64,000 bases of DNA from Alphaproteobacteria bacterium (GTDB lineage Bacteria > Pseudomonadota > Alphaproteobacteria > Bin95): NCBI GenBank assembly GCA_020638555.1, contig JACKII010000001.1, positions 124,001 through 188,000 on the forward strand, written 5' to 3'. How positions within the stretch are numbered: position 1 is the stretch's first letter; each line of letters begins with the position of its first letter. The notes beneath the pieces were generated by a model that did no database searches, had not been told where the DNA came from, and saw only the letters and a program-made list of their open reading frames with translations. Positions 15,997-25,110 of this stretch are shown piece after piece. The translations under genes were made by a program, and so were the position numbers.

Positions 15997-18306
15997 TCAG
16001 TCCGACCCTTCCGTCGGACCCCAGGCGGTGATCGGCGGCAGGTTGCCGCGATAGCGCTCCACCTCGACCAGGGCCGAATGGGCGCTGGGGCCCTGGCCCA
16101 GGCGCGACGTGCCCTGATCGCGGGTCAGCACATTGGCGTTGCCGTGCTTGTCGAGCCCGCCCGGCTCGGTCGGGTCGTACCAGGCGCCGGTGGCGAGCTG
16201 GACCACGCCGGGCGTCACCCGGTCGGTGATCACCGCGCCGGCCAGCACCGCGCCGCGGGCATTGAACACCCGGACGATGTCGCCGTCCGACACCTCGCGC
16301 GCCGCCGCATCGCTCGGGTGCAGCCAGATCGGCTCGCGGCCCTTGATCTTGCTGGCCCGGCTCGGGCCTTCCGGGTCGTTCTGGCCGTGCAGGCGGGTGC
16401 GCGGCTGGTTCGAGATCAGGTGCAGCGGGTGTTCGCTGCCCTCGCCCACCTGGCCCAGCCATTCCCGCGGCTCGAACCAGACCGGATGGCCGGGGCAGTC
16501 GTCATAGCCGAAGCCGGCAACGGTCTCGGAGAAAATTTCGATCTTGCCGGAGGGCGTCTGCAGCGGCTCGCCCTCGGGGTCGAGGCGGAAGCCCTCGAAC
16601 AGGACGAAGGGCTTGGGCGCCTCGGGGATTTCCACCGCGCCCTCGGCCCAGAAGGCGTCGAAGGACGGCAGGGCGATGCCCTGGGACGCGGCCTTGGTCT
16701 CCGCCGTCGCATACATGTGGCGCAGCCAGCCCATCTCGTCCCGCCCCTCGGTGAAGGCGTCGAGCGTGCCGACCCGTTCAGCCAGGCCGCGGAAAATGTC
16801 GTGGTCATTCTTCGAGCGGCCCACCGGGGCGATGGCCTGGTGCATGGCGACCCAGGTGCGGTCGCGCTTGCCGGCGCAGATGTCGTTCCGCTCCAGCGTC
16901 GTCGTCGCCGGCAGCACGATGTCGGCATGGCGGGCGGTGGCGGTCCAGAACGGCTCGTGCACGACGACGCATTCCGGCTGCTGGAAGGCGCGGGCGAGGC
17001 GGTTCAGGTCCTGGTGGTGGTGGAACGGGTTGCCGCCGCACCAATAGACCAGCCGCGTGTCCGGATAGTTGCGCTGCTCGCCGTCGTATTCATAGGCGCC
17101 GCCCGGGTCCAGCAGCATGTCGGCGATGCGCGCCACCGGGATGAAGCTCTTGGTCGGGTTCGTCAGGGTGGAGAGCGTCGGCATGCTGATCGGGTTGCGC
17201 GGCACGCCCTGCCCGCTGGCGCTGGCATAGCCGAAGCCGAAGCCGCCGCCCGGCAGGCCGATCTGGCCCATGGCGGCCGCCAGCGCCACCAGCGCCCAGA
17301 AGGGCTGCTCGCCATGGTCGGCCCGTTGCAGCGACCAGGCCGCCGCCAGCATGGTGCGCAGGCCGGCGCAGTCCCGCGCCAGGCTCGCAATGCGGTCCGC
17401 CGAAACGCCGCAGATCGCCTCCGCCCAGGCGGGGGTTTTCGGCTGGCCGTCGCTTTCGCCCAGCACATAGGCGCGGTATTGCGCCCAGCCGACGCAATGG
17501 CTCGCCAGGAAGGCCTCGTCCGTCAGGCCCTCGCTGGCCAGCACATGGGTCATGGCCAGCATCATCGCGGTGTCGGTGTTGGGGCGGATCGGGATCCACT
17601 CGGCCACGCCCGCCGCCTCCAGGAAGGGCGGAACGTCGTCGCGGATCGGGCTGACGACGACGAAGCGCACGCCCGCCGCCGCCGCGCGCCGCAACCATTC
17701 GCCGGTCTGGTGCCGGGCGAGCCCGCCGGAATCGAGCTGGGTGTTCTTCATCGACAGCCCGCCGAAACACACCATCTGCCGGCTTTCGGCGACGATGGTC
17801 TCATAGGAACTGACCGGCCCCTCGCTCGGCTGGGCGGTGCCGCAGACATGGGGCAGCAGCGCCAGCGCCGCGGCATAGCTGTAATTGTATTTCTGGGTGG
17901 TGTAGCCGCCGAACGTGTTCATGAACCGGCCAAGCTGGCTCTTGGCGTGGTGGAAACGCCCGGCGGACGACCAGCCATAGGAGCCGGCGAAGATCGAGGC
18001 ATTGCCGTGCTCGCCCTTCACCCGTTGCAACTCGCCGGCCACCAGGTCCAGCGCCTGGTCCCAGTCGACCTCGACGAACCGGTCGGCGCCGCGGTTGCGG
18101 TCGCGATGCTTCAGCCAGCCCTCGCGCACCATCGGCCGGTTCACCCGCGCCGGACCGTGCACCATGCCCGGGATCGCCGCCAGCATGGGCGAGGGGTCGG
18201 GATCGTTGGCGATGGGCAGCGCGTCGATGACGCGGCCGTCGCGGACAATCGCGTTGAACGCCCCCCAGTGCGAGGAATGGGGAACGGTCTTGATGGCGGC
18301 AGTCAT
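15997..18306 (-). CDS. Molybdopterin S/N-oxide reductase (BisC/DorA/TorA family)
   Basis: A 769-residue molybdopterin guanine dinucleotide enzyme of the DMSO reductase family. The family N-terminal motif HSSHWG is at residues 10-15 and the molybdenum-ligand region GSYGW at 108-112, with S109 as the likely ligand. No Fe-S cysteine motif precedes it. There is no Tat signal, so it should be cytoplasmic, which fits biotin/methionine sulfoxide reductase BisC better than periplasmic TorA/DorA. The length equals that of BisC. It is transcribed divergently from the glutamate-synthase-like gene across a 212-bp gap. The substrate is inferred, not shown. Confidence 0.9.
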   Translation of the reverse strand: MTAAIKTVPHSSHWGAFNAIVRDGRVIDALPIANDPDPSPMLAAIPGMVHGPARVNRPMVREGWLKHRDRNRGADRFVEVDWDQALDLVAGELQRVKGEHGNASIFAGSYGWSSAGRFHHAKSQLGRFMNTFGGYTTQKYNYSYAAALALLPHVCGTAQPSEGPVSSYETIVAESRQMVCFGGLSMKNTQLDSGGLARHQTGEWLRRAAAAGVRFVVVSPIRDDVPPFLEAAGVAEWIPIRPNTDTAMMLAMTHVLASEGLTDEAFLASHCVGWAQYRAYVLGESDGQPKTPAWAEAICGVSADRIASLARDCAGLRTMLAAAWSLQRADHGEQPFWALVALAAAMGQIGLPGGGFGFGYASASGQGVPRNPISMPTLSTLTNPTKSFIPVARIADMLLDPGGAYEYDGEQRNYPDTRLVYWCGGNPFHHHQDLNRLARAFQQPECVVVHEPFWTATARHADIVLPATTTLERNDICAGKRDRTWVAMHQAIAPVGRSKNDHDIFRGLAERVGTLDAFTEGRDEMGWLRHMYATAETKAASQGIALPSFDAFWAEGAVEIPEAPKPFVLFEGFRLDPEGEPLQTPSGKIEIFSETVAGFGYDDCPGHPVWFEPREWLGQVGEGSEHPLHLISNQPRTRLHGQNDPEGPSRASKIKGREPIWLHPSDAAAREVSDGDIVRVFNARGAVLAGAVITDRVTPGVVQLATGAWYDPTEPGGLDKHGNANVLTRDQGTSRLGQGPSAHSALVEVERYRGNLPPITAWGPTEGSD

Positions 18307-18518
18307 GGGTGGGCTCTCTCGGTTCGCGGGCAGCGGGCATAGGAGCGTAAGCGGTTGGCAAATGCAAGAGCGACGCGTTCGCAATGGCCGGCGGCGGCTC
18401 GTGTCTTGGGTTACGGGTTCGGATATCGTAAACAGAGTTGCATTAGCGTGACGGACACTATCCGGCCCCGACGACCTTCGCGGCCGCCCCCTGCCCGTTC
18501 GCCCCAACCGGAGGCGCC

Positions 18519-20051
18519 ATGATGAACATGAATTTGGTGCTGTCGATCATCCAGATCATGACGACGATCTTCATCCTCGCCATCGGCTTGGCCGTGATCA
18601 CCATCGTCGTGCTCTACATTCTCGACGTGACCCAGACCAAGCACGCGGTCCGGCGCAACTTCCCGGTGATCGGGCGCATGCGCTATCTGTTCGAGCATCT
18701 GGGCGAATTCTTCCGCCAGTATTTCTTCGCGCTCGACCGCGAGGAAATGCCGTTCAACCGGGCCGAGCGCTCCTATGTCTATCGCGCGGCCAAGGGCGTG
18801 GACGCCACGCTCGCCTTCGGCTCGACCCGCGACCTGCGCCCGCCGGGCACGGTGCTGTTCGCCAATGCCGCCTATCCGCCGCTGGACCAGGACGCGGCCG
18901 AAACCGCGCCGATGGAGATCGGCCCGTATGCGCGCCAGCCCTATCTGGCCGGCTCGCTGTTCAACATTTCCGGCATGAGCTTCGGCGCCATTTCCCGGCC
19001 GGCCGCACTGGCGCTGTCGCACGGCGCCCAAAAGGCCGGCGTCTGGCTGAACACCGGCGAGGGCGGCCTGTCGCCCTACCATCTGGACGGCGGTTGCGAC
19101 GTGGTCTTCCAGATCGGCACCGCGAAATACGGCGTGCGCGACGCCGCAGGCCATCTATCCGACGACAAGCTGCGCGAGGTGGCCGGGCACGAGCAGGTGC
19201 GCATGATCGAGGTGAAACTCAGCCAGGGCGCAAAGCCCGGCAAGGGCGGCATTCTGCCGGGCGCCAAGGTCACGGCGGAAATCGCCCGGATCCGGGGCAT
19301 TCCCGAAGGCCACGACTCGATCAGCCCGAACCGCCATCCGGAGATCGACAGCGCCGGCGACCTGATGGACATGGTGGAACGCATCCGCGAGGTCACGGGC
19401 AAGCCGGTGGGCTTCAAGGCGGTGATCGGCTCCTATGGCTGGCTGGAAGACGTGTTCCAGGAGGTGCAGCGGCGCGGCATCGAAAGCGCGCCGGATTTCA
19501 TCACCATCGACAGCGGCGACGGCGGCACCGGCGCCGCGCCGATGAGCCTGATGGACTATGTCGGCCTGCCGATCCGCGAGAGCCTGCCGCGGGTGGTCGA
19601 CCTGCGCGACCGCGCCGGCCTGAAAGAGCGCACCCGCATCATCGCCAGCGGCAAGCTGATCACGCCGGCCGAGGCCGCCTGGGCGATCTGCGTCGGCGCC
19701 GATTTCGTGCAGTCCGCCCGCGGCTTCATGTTCGCCCTCGGCTGCATCCAGGCGCTGCAATGCAACAAGAACACCTGCCCGACCGGCGTCACCACCCACG
19801 ACCCGCGCCTGCAACGGGGTCTGGACCCGGTCGACAAGGCGGAGCGGGTGGCCCGCTATGCCGAGCACATGCATCACGAAATCGGCGTGATCGCCCATTC
19901 CTGCGGCGTGACCGAGCCGCGCCATTTGCAACGCCACCACTGCCTGGTCGTCGGCCAGGACGGGCGGTCGCGGACGCTGGACGAGCTCTATCCGCCCATC
20001 GCCGTGCCGCAAGAAACGGAAGACGCGGCCTCGCTTGCCGTCGCCGGCTGA
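18519..20051 (+). CDS. Membrane-anchored FMN-binding glutamate synthase family protein
   Basis: A 510-residue protein with an N-terminal hydrophobic helix (about residues 6-36) followed by a glutamate-synthase central/FMN domain. The FMN and substrate region is recognisable (NISGMSFGAIS, EGGLSPYH, IDSGDGGTGAAP), and the 3Fe-4S cysteines are C409, C415 and C420 (C-x5-C-x4-C, as in GltB). The amidotransferase and GXGXG domains of true GltB are absent, so it is not a complete glutamate synthase. Its reaction is unknown; redox chemistry at the membrane is inferred. Confidence 0.85.
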   Translation: MMNMNLVLSIIQIMTTIFILAIGLAVITIVVLYILDVTQTKHAVRRNFPVIGRMRYLFEHLGEFFRQYFFALDREEMPFNRAERSYVYRAAKGVDATLAFGSTRDLRPPGTVLFANAAYPPLDQDAAETAPMEIGPYARQPYLAGSLFNISGMSFGAISRPAALALSHGAQKAGVWLNTGEGGLSPYHLDGGCDVVFQIGTAKYGVRDAAGHLSDDKLREVAGHEQVRMIEVKLSQGAKPGKGGILPGAKVTAEIARIRGIPEGHDSISPNRHPEIDSAGDLMDMVERIREVTGKPVGFKAVIGSYGWLEDVFQEVQRRGIESAPDFITIDSGDGGTGAAPMSLMDYVGLPIRESLPRVVDLRDRAGLKERTRIIASGKLITPAEAAWAICVGADFVQSARGFMFALGCIQALQCNKNTCPTGVTTHDPRLQRGLDPVDKAERVARYAEHMHHEIGVIAHSCGVTEPRHLQRHHCLVVGQDGRSRTLDELYPPIAVPQETEDAASLAVAG

Positions 20052-20108
20052 ACCGGGTTAACTGCGGGCTCATTCTTTCTCCGACCCTGCACAGGAAACG
20101 CTTTCGCC

Positions 20109-20837
20109 ATGGCCCACCCCCTCGCCGCCGAAATGGCCCCGACCGGCACGCTGCGCGCCGCCATCAACATGAGCAACTTCCTGCTGGTGACCGGCAAGAC
20201 CGCGTCAGGCGATCCGGAGGGCGTCGCGCCCTCCATGGCCGCGCTGTTCGCCGAGCGCCTGGGCGTGCCGGTGGAATACCATCCCTATGCCAACCCAGGC
20301 CTGTTGGCGGACTCGTCCAAGGACGACCTGTGGGATGTGGGCTTTGTCGGCGCCGAGCCGCAGCGGGCGACCTATGTCAACTTCACCGCCGCCTATGTGG
20401 AGATCGAGGCGACCTACATGGTGCCGGAAGGCTCCAAATTCCAAACCTGCGCCGAGGTCGATAGCCCCGGCACCCGCATCGCCGTGTCCGCCCGCGCCGC
20501 CTACGACCTGTGGCTGGAGCGCAATATCAAGCATGCGGAGGTCAGCCGCGTCTCCGGCCTCGACGCCTCGTTCGACCTGTTCGTGGCCGAGAAAATGGAC
20601 GCGCTCGCCGGCCTGCGCCCGAAGCTGATCGACGACGTCAAAAAGCTGCCAGGCGCCCGTCTGCTGCCGGACCGGTTCACGGCGGTGCAGCAGGCGAGCT
20701 GCACCAAGAAGGGCCGAGACGCCGGCTTCAAGCTGCTGTCGGACTTCATCGAGGAGATGAAGGCGAACGGCACCGTGCAGGGCCTGATCGACAAATACGG
20801 CGTCACCGGCCGCCTGACCGTCGCCCCGCCGGCCTGA
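20109..20837 (+). CDS. Solute-binding-protein-like protein (SBP_bac_3 fold) without signal peptide
   Basis: A 242-residue protein that looks like an amino-acid-type periplasmic binding protein: GTLRAAINMSNFLL at the start, then PEGVAPSMAALFAERLGVPV, DVGFVGAEPQR and a C-terminal LIDKYGVTGRL. No signal peptide or lipobox is present, and no upstream start would add one: the 57-bp gap to the previous gene is short. No permease or ATPase is adjacent. It follows the GltB-like gene on the same strand and may be co-transcribed. A cytoplasmic ligand-binding or enzymatic role is possible. Confidence 0.75.
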   Translation: MAHPLAAEMAPTGTLRAAINMSNFLLVTGKTASGDPEGVAPSMAALFAERLGVPVEYHPYANPGLLADSSKDDLWDVGFVGAEPQRATYVNFTAAYVEIEATYMVPEGSKFQTCAEVDSPGTRIAVSARAAYDLWLERNIKHAEVSRVSGLDASFDLFVAEKMDALAGLRPKLIDDVKKLPGARLLPDRFTAVQQASCTKKGRDAGFKLLSDFIEEMKANGTVQGLIDKYGVTGRLTVAPPA

Positions 20838-20899
20838 ACGACCGCAGCGACGGGCCGAGACCGGGCGTCATCGTCGACGCTCGGTTCCGGCAGCCGGTT

Positions 20900-21682
20900 T
20901 CAGTCGCGGTAGCCGGGGTCGATGCGGTCGAGCTTGCGCATCAGGGCCGCGAACTCCAGCCGGCCATAATCCAGGCCGCCGCCATTGTGGGTGCCGTCGG
21001 CGATGAAGCTTTCGACATCGTCGCGCGAGCGTGCCGCCACATTGTCTCCCACCAGCCGTAGCTTGCCGGCGGCGCCGGCGTCGATCTGCACCTGGGCCGA
21101 GCGCTCCAGCCGATAGAGGCGCATGAATGCCTCCGGCACGGTCTGGCCGGTGGTCAGCAGGCCGTGATTGCGCAGGATCAGCGCCTTGTTGCGGCCGAGC
21201 GACTGTTGCAGCCGCTCGCGCTCGTCCAGATAGAAGCTCGGACCCTCGTAATCGTGGTAGGACAGGCGCTCGTGGAACATGGTGGCGTTCATGCTGATCG
21301 GCAGCAGGCCCTCCTCCAGCGCGGCAATGGCCATGCCGGCGCGGGTGTGGGTGTGCATGACCACATGGTTGTCGCTGTCCTGCACCATGTGAATGGCGGA
21401 ATGGATCACGAAGCCGGCCTTGTTCACCGGGTAGGGCGAGTCCTCCACCACATTGCCGTCCACGTCGATCTTCACCAGGTTGGAGGCGGTGACCTCGTCA
21501 TAGTTCAGCCCATAGGGGTTGATGAGGAAATGCGATTCCGATCCCGGCACCCGGGCGGTGAGATGGCCGTAGAACAACTCGCACCAGCCGAAATAATCGA
21601 CCAACCGATAGGCCGCGGCCAGTTCGACACGGATGTCGCGCTCGGTGGTGGCGGGGGAGAGGTCGGCGATGCGGGCGTCCAT
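20900..21682 (-). CDS. Class II aldolase/adducin family protein
   Basis: A 260-residue class II aldolase-fold protein. The zinc histidines are H110 and H112 in VMHTHTRAG and H173 in LRNHGLL. Family members cleave sugar phosphates such as fuculose-1-phosphate, or have unknown roles; the length and C-terminus resemble the broad adducin-head group often found near catabolic genes. It starts at 21682 (MDARIADLSP). A GC-rich stem-loop (21771-21799) lies between it and the NIPSNAP gene. Confidence 0.88.
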   Translation of the reverse strand: MDARIADLSPATTERDIRVELAAAYRLVDYFGWCELFYGHLTARVPGSESHFLINPYGLNYDEVTASNLVKIDVDGNVVEDSPYPVNKAGFVIHSAIHMVQDSDNHVVMHTHTRAGMAIAALEEGLLPISMNATMFHERLSYHDYEGPSFYLDERERLQQSLGRNKALILRNHGLLTTGQTVPEAFMRLYRLERSAQVQIDAGAAGKLRLVGDNVAARSRDDVESFIADGTHNGGGLDYGRLEFAALMRKLDRIDPGYRD

Positions 21683-21770
21683 GGCGGCAGGTTTCCGGTC
21701 GGGAGGGTGAAGGGCAGGGTTGACAAAGACTAAGGGCGGCCGCCCCGCCGGGGCAAGCCAGAGCGATGGG

Positions 21771-21799
21771 CGGGCCGCCTCGTCGACGGAGGCGGCCCG
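21771..21799 (-). terminator. GC-rich stem-loop downstream of the NIPSNAP gene
   Basis: Perfect 10-bp arms CGGGCCGCCT/AGGCGGCCCG around a 9-base loop, starting 10 bases beyond the stop of the minus-strand NIPSNAP gene. No T-run follows on the minus strand, so it may stabilise the 3' end rather than terminate on its own. Confidence 0.4.
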
Positions 21800-21808
21800 G
21801 GGTTCGTC

Positions 21809-22132
21809 CTAAGCCACCGTCGACTTCGGCGTCGGCAGGATGCGCTGGATCACGTTTTCCGCGCGGATCAGATAGTCCGGCACGCGCGGCGCCATCTCGT
21901 TCTTCCAGTAATCGCTCTCGTAGACCGCCTTGTAGAGGGCTTCCCGCTGGGCCTCGCTCTCGAAGCGGCGCAGCCAGACATAGCAGCTTTCGTCGGTCTC
22001 GCCGCGGAACGAGCCGCAGATCACCATGCCCTTGGACACCTGGAAGGGAATAATTTCCTCTTCCATGATCTTCACCCATTCGTCGAGCTTGCCGGGCTTC
22101 ACCTTGTACTGGCGCAATTCGTAGAAGGCCAT
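21809..22132 (-). CDS. NIPSNAP family protein
   Basis: A 107-residue dimeric alpha/beta-barrel-type protein of the NIPSNAP family. The N-terminus MAFYELRQYKVKPGKLDEW and the central RFESEAQREALYKAVY are typical. Biochemical function is unknown. It is divergent from the FAD-linked dehydrogenase gene across 156 bp. A second, longer NIPSNAP protein is encoded at 60007-60642. Confidence 0.85.
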   Translation of the reverse strand: MAFYELRQYKVKPGKLDEWVKIMEEEIIPFQVSKGMVICGSFRGETDESCYVWLRRFESEAQREALYKAVYESDYWKNEMAPRVPDYLIRAENVIQRILPTPKSTVA

Positions 22133-22288
22133 GTTGGCACGTTCCTCTTGGTCTGGTGGTTGGGGCGGGCAGGTTGGGGCAGGCGCGCGCCGCGGTCAAC
22201 GCCCGCGCACGAAGCGCTGGCGGTGAGGCGCGGCTCTGCTATCCTCGGGCGCAACCCGACCATAAATCGCCTCGCGGAGGACGCCCCC

Positions 22289-23698
22289 ATGCCAGACGGC
22301 ACGCCCAGCATTCTCGAACCGCTCGCCCGGCAGCTCGGCAGCGGCGGCTGGTCCGAACCGACCGAGCGCTACACCCAGGACTGGAGCACGAAATTCTCCG
22401 GCTCCTGCATCGGCGTCGCCAAGCCTTCGACGGTGGAGGAAGTCGCGGCGGTGGTGAAATACTGCAACGAGCATCGCATCGGCGTCGTGCCCCAGGGCGG
22501 CCATACCGGGCTCTGCGGCGGCGCCACACCATGGCCCGGCAGCGAGACCATCGTGCTGTCGCTGGAGCGCATGAACCGGGTCCGCGCCATCGACACCGAG
22601 GGCCTGACCCTGACGGTCGAGGCCGGCGTCATCCTGCAGAACGTGCAGCTGGCGGCCAAGGAGGCGGGGTGCTTCTTCCCGGTCAGCCTGGGCGCCCAGG
22701 GCTCGTGCATGATCGGCGGCAACATCTCCACCAATGCGGGCGGCGTGAACGTGCTGAAATTCGGCAACACGCGCGACCAGGTGCTGGGCCTGGAAGTGGT
22801 GCTGCCGGACGGCGAGATCTATCACGGCCTGAAACGCCTGAAAAAAGACAACACCGGCTATGACCTGAAGCATTTCTTCGTCGGTGCCGAGGGCACGCTG
22901 GGCGTGATCACGGCGGCGACGCTGAAAATCTATCCGGGCTTCGTCGACAAGGGCACGGCCATCTGCGCGGTGCCGGACATGAAGACGGCGCTGGCGCTGC
23001 TGAACAAGATGCGGGCGGCCACCGGCGACCAGGTGACGGCCGGCGAACTGATCCACCGCACCCATATCGAGACGGTGACGAAATACATCCCCGGCACGCG
23101 CGACCCGTTCGAGCAGCCCTATCCCTGGTATCTGATCCTGGAAATCTCGGCGACCAGCAAGATCGTCGACATTCACGGCGCCATCGAGGAAACCCTGGGC
23201 GAGGCGCTGGAGGAAGGGCTGGCGCTGGACGTGGTCATCGCCCAGTCGGAAGCGCAGAGCCAGCAGATCTGGGACCTGCGCGAAATGCTGCCGGAGGCGG
23301 GCCGCCAGGCGGGCCCGCGCCTCAGCCACGACCTGAGCGTGGCGCTTTCGGACGTGGACGCCTTCCACGAGGACTTCATGCGCTCCTGCAAGGCGGTGGT
23401 GCCCGATTGCTTCCCCATGGGCTTCGGCCATATCGGCGACGGCAACCTGCATGTCAGCGTCTCGCCGGCGCCGGGCAAGCCCTATTTCGATGCGGAGACC
23501 ATCGCCAGGCTGGAGGACGCCATGTTCACCAGCGTCAAGCGCTTCGGCGGCTCGTTCTCGGCCGAACACGGCGTCGGCAGCCGCAAAATCCCGCAAATGC
23601 ACGCCTACAAGGACCCGGTGGACCTGAAGGTGATGCGCGCGATCAAGCAGGCGCTGGACCCGAACAACATCATGAACCCGGGCAAGGTGCTGGGCTAG
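22289..23698 (+). CDS. FAD-binding D-2-hydroxyacid dehydrogenase (D-lactate/D-2-hydroxyglutarate type)
   Basis: A 469-residue flavoprotein of the FAD-binding PCMH/VAO superfamily (GlcD, D2HGDH, DLD). The FAD pyrophosphate loop is PQGGHTGLCGGATP (about residues 70-83), then GGNISTNAGG, and the C-terminal HGVGSRK motif precedes a final DPNNIMNPGK, all diagnostic of the family. The ATG at 22289 is chosen because conserved sequence starts there; upstream open frame is GC-rich with no homology. The substrate (D-lactate, D-2-hydroxyglutarate or similar) cannot be fixed. A family B repeat follows the stop. Confidence 0.9.
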   Translation: MPDGTPSILEPLARQLGSGGWSEPTERYTQDWSTKFSGSCIGVAKPSTVEEVAAVVKYCNEHRIGVVPQGGHTGLCGGATPWPGSETIVLSLERMNRVRAIDTEGLTLTVEAGVILQNVQLAAKEAGCFFPVSLGAQGSCMIGGNISTNAGGVNVLKFGNTRDQVLGLEVVLPDGEIYHGLKRLKKDNTGYDLKHFFVGAEGTLGVITAATLKIYPGFVDKGTAICAVPDMKTALALLNKMRAATGDQVTAGELIHRTHIETVTKYIPGTRDPFEQPYPWYLILEISATSKIVDIHGAIEETLGEALEEGLALDVVIAQSEAQSQQIWDLREMLPEAGRQAGPRLSHDLSVALSDVDAFHEDFMRSCKAVVPDCFPMGFGHIGDGNLHVSVSPAPGKPYFDAETIARLEDAMFTSVKRFGGSFSAEHGVGSRKIPQMHAYKDPVDLKVMRAIKQALDPNNIMNPGKVLG

Positions 23699-23725
23699 GG
23701 CTCGGAGCGTTCCTTGAGGAGTTGG

Positions 23726-23834
23726 CGTCCCTCGATACGCGGGCGTCGCCCGCTACTCGGGATGAAACAGTGGTGGTTGAATCCTTTCACCGGCTTCATC
23801 CCGAGTAGGCGCGTCAGCGCCGTATCGAGGGACG
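23726..23834. repeat. Family B palindromic repeat, copy 1
   Basis: About 109 bp: CGTCCCTCGATACGC ... CTACTCGGGATGAA on the left and TTCATCCCGAGTAGG ... CGTATCGAGGGACG on the right, which pair as long inverted arms. Each arm also holds a small hairpin of its own (GCGGGCGTCGCCCGC; GGCGCGTCAGCGCC), so the element could fold into a branched structure. It lies 39 bp before the GIY-YIG gene, and a near-identical copy in the same orientation lies 13 bp after that gene. Confidence 0.9.
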
Positions 23835-23873
23835 CCATCCACCCGTACCCTTCCTGCCCGAGGAGTTCGCGCC

Positions 23874-24191
23874 ATGGCCGCCGCGGTCTACATGCTGCGC
23901 TGTGCGGACGGCAGCTATTATGTCGGCTGCACCCGCGACGGCAACACGGACCATCGGCTGGCGCAGCACAATGCCGGCTTCGGCGGCGCCTACACAAGGC
24001 AACGGCGGCCGGTCGAACTGGTCTGGGCGGAGGCATTCGCCAGCTATGACGACGCCTTCGCCGCCGAACGCCGGATCAAGCGCTGGAGCCGCGCCAAGAA
24101 GGATGCGCTGATCCGCGGCGACTTTGAGGGCGTGGGACGCGCCGCAAAGAAGGATTGGGACGCCTATCGCGAACGACGCCGCGGGGACTAA
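23874..24191 (+). CDS. GIY-YIG nuclease family protein
   Basis: A 105-residue single-domain GIY-YIG protein (UvrC N-terminal-like, YhbQ type). The signature is V-Y-M (residues 5-7) and YYVG (15-18); a conserved arginine lies in DHRLAQHNAG and the metal-binding glutamate is E65 in AFAAERRIKRWSR. It has no DNA-recognition domain beyond the basic C-terminal region (KKDWDAYRERRRGD). It is bracketed by two family B repeats in direct orientation, which suggests that gene and repeats form a unit. Confidence 0.92.
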   Translation: MAAAVYMLRCADGSYYVGCTRDGNTDHRLAQHNAGFGGAYTRQRRPVELVWAEAFASYDDAFAAERRIKRWSRAKKDALIRGDFEGVGRAAKKDWDAYRERRRGD

Positions 24192-24204
24192 GGGGTTGGG
24201 TGGG

Positions 24205-24314
24205 ACGCCCCTCGATACGCGGGCATTGCCCGCTACTCGGGGTGAAGCGGCGGTAGGTGAACCATGGAAACTGCTTCATCCCGAGTAGGCGCGTCAGCGC
24301 CGTATCGAGGGACG
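24205..24314. repeat. Family B palindromic repeat, copy 2
   Basis: About 110 bp nearly identical to copy 1 in the arms: CCCTCGATACGCGGGC, GCCCGCTACTCGGG, CTTCATCCCGAGTAGGCGCG and CAGCGCCGTATCGAGGGACG are shared. Only the central loop differs, and two compensating changes occur in the small left hairpin. It has the same orientation as copy 1 and lies between the GIY-YIG gene and the convergent aldolase gene. Confidence 0.9.
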
Positions 24315-24345
24315 GAGGGACGCCGGAAGACAGCGCCCTGGCCGC

Positions 24346-25110
24346 TCAAGCCCCGCCTTTGGCCGCTGCCAGATAGGCCGCCGCCCCTGCGCCCAGCAGG
24401 CGGGGCAGGTGGTTGTAGATGTAGAGGCAGCCGCTCGCCACCGCGTCGGGCACGGCCTCCGCAGTGGCGGGCAGACCCGGCGCCTTGCCGGCGGCGCGGA
24501 TTTTCGCCAGCGTCTCGGCGATGGCGGCGGCGACGGGCGGTGCCTTGGCATTGCCCGGAAAGCCCAGCGACTGCGAGAGGTCGGACGGGCCGACAAAGAC
24601 CACGTCCACGCCCGGCACGGTCGAGATCGCCCCGACATTCGGCAGCGCCTCCCGGTCCTCGATCTGGACGCAGACCAGCGAGGCCGCATTCGCTTCGGCG
24701 ACGAAATCGGTCATTTTCGCGCCCAGCCCCCAGCGGTCCGGCCGCGTGCCGGCGGCGAGGCCGCGCGTGCCCTCCGATCCGAACTTGACCGCGGCGACGG
24801 CGCGCTCCGCATCGGCGCGGGTGATCACGTGCGGCACCTGCACGCCCTGCATGCCCCGGTCCATCACCGCCTGGATGTCGGCAGCGGCGTTGCTGCGCGG
24901 CCGGGCGATGGGCGTGATGCCGACGGCATCCGCCGCCATGGCCATCACCTCCAGATCGCCCGCACCGAGCGAGCCATGCTCGCAATCCAGCAACACCCAG
25001 TCGAAACCCGCATGGCCGATCATCTCGACGATCTGCGGCGAGGGGAACATGACCGAGACGCCGAAGGCGGGCTCGCCGCGAGCGATCTTGTCTTTCATGC
25101 GGTTGACCAT
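24346..25110 (-). CDS. HpcH/HpaI family aldolase, copy 1
   Basis: A 254-residue class II pyruvate-type aldolase of the HpcH/HpaI (4-hydroxy-2-oxoheptanedioate aldolase) family. The catalytic histidine is in LLDCEHGSL (about residue 45), and metal ligands are the glutamate of VQIEDREA and the aspartate of FVGPSDLSQS. Substrates in this family are 2-oxo-4-hydroxy acids; the natural one is not evident. ATG at 25110 or four codons later. It is divergent from an enoyl-CoA hydratase gene across 150 bp. A second family member is encoded at 37970. Confidence 0.9.
   Translation of the reverse strand: MVNRMKDKIARGEPAFGVSVMFPSPQIVEMIGHAGFDWVLLDCEHGSLGAGDLEVMAMAADAVGITPIARPRSNAAADIQAVMDRGMQGVQVPHVITRADAERAVAAVKFGSEGTRGLAAGTRPDRWGLGAKMTDFVAEANAASLVCVQIEDREALPNVGAISTVPGVDVVFVGPSDLSQSLGFPGNAKAPPVAAAIAETLAKIRAAGKAPGLPATAEAVPDAVASGCLYIYNHLPRLLGAGAAAYLAAAKGGA

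Noticed and set aside
23726..24314. Insertion sequence
   Set aside because: There is no transposase gene; the only gene between the repeats is a GIY-YIG nuclease, and no target-site duplication could be identified by eye.
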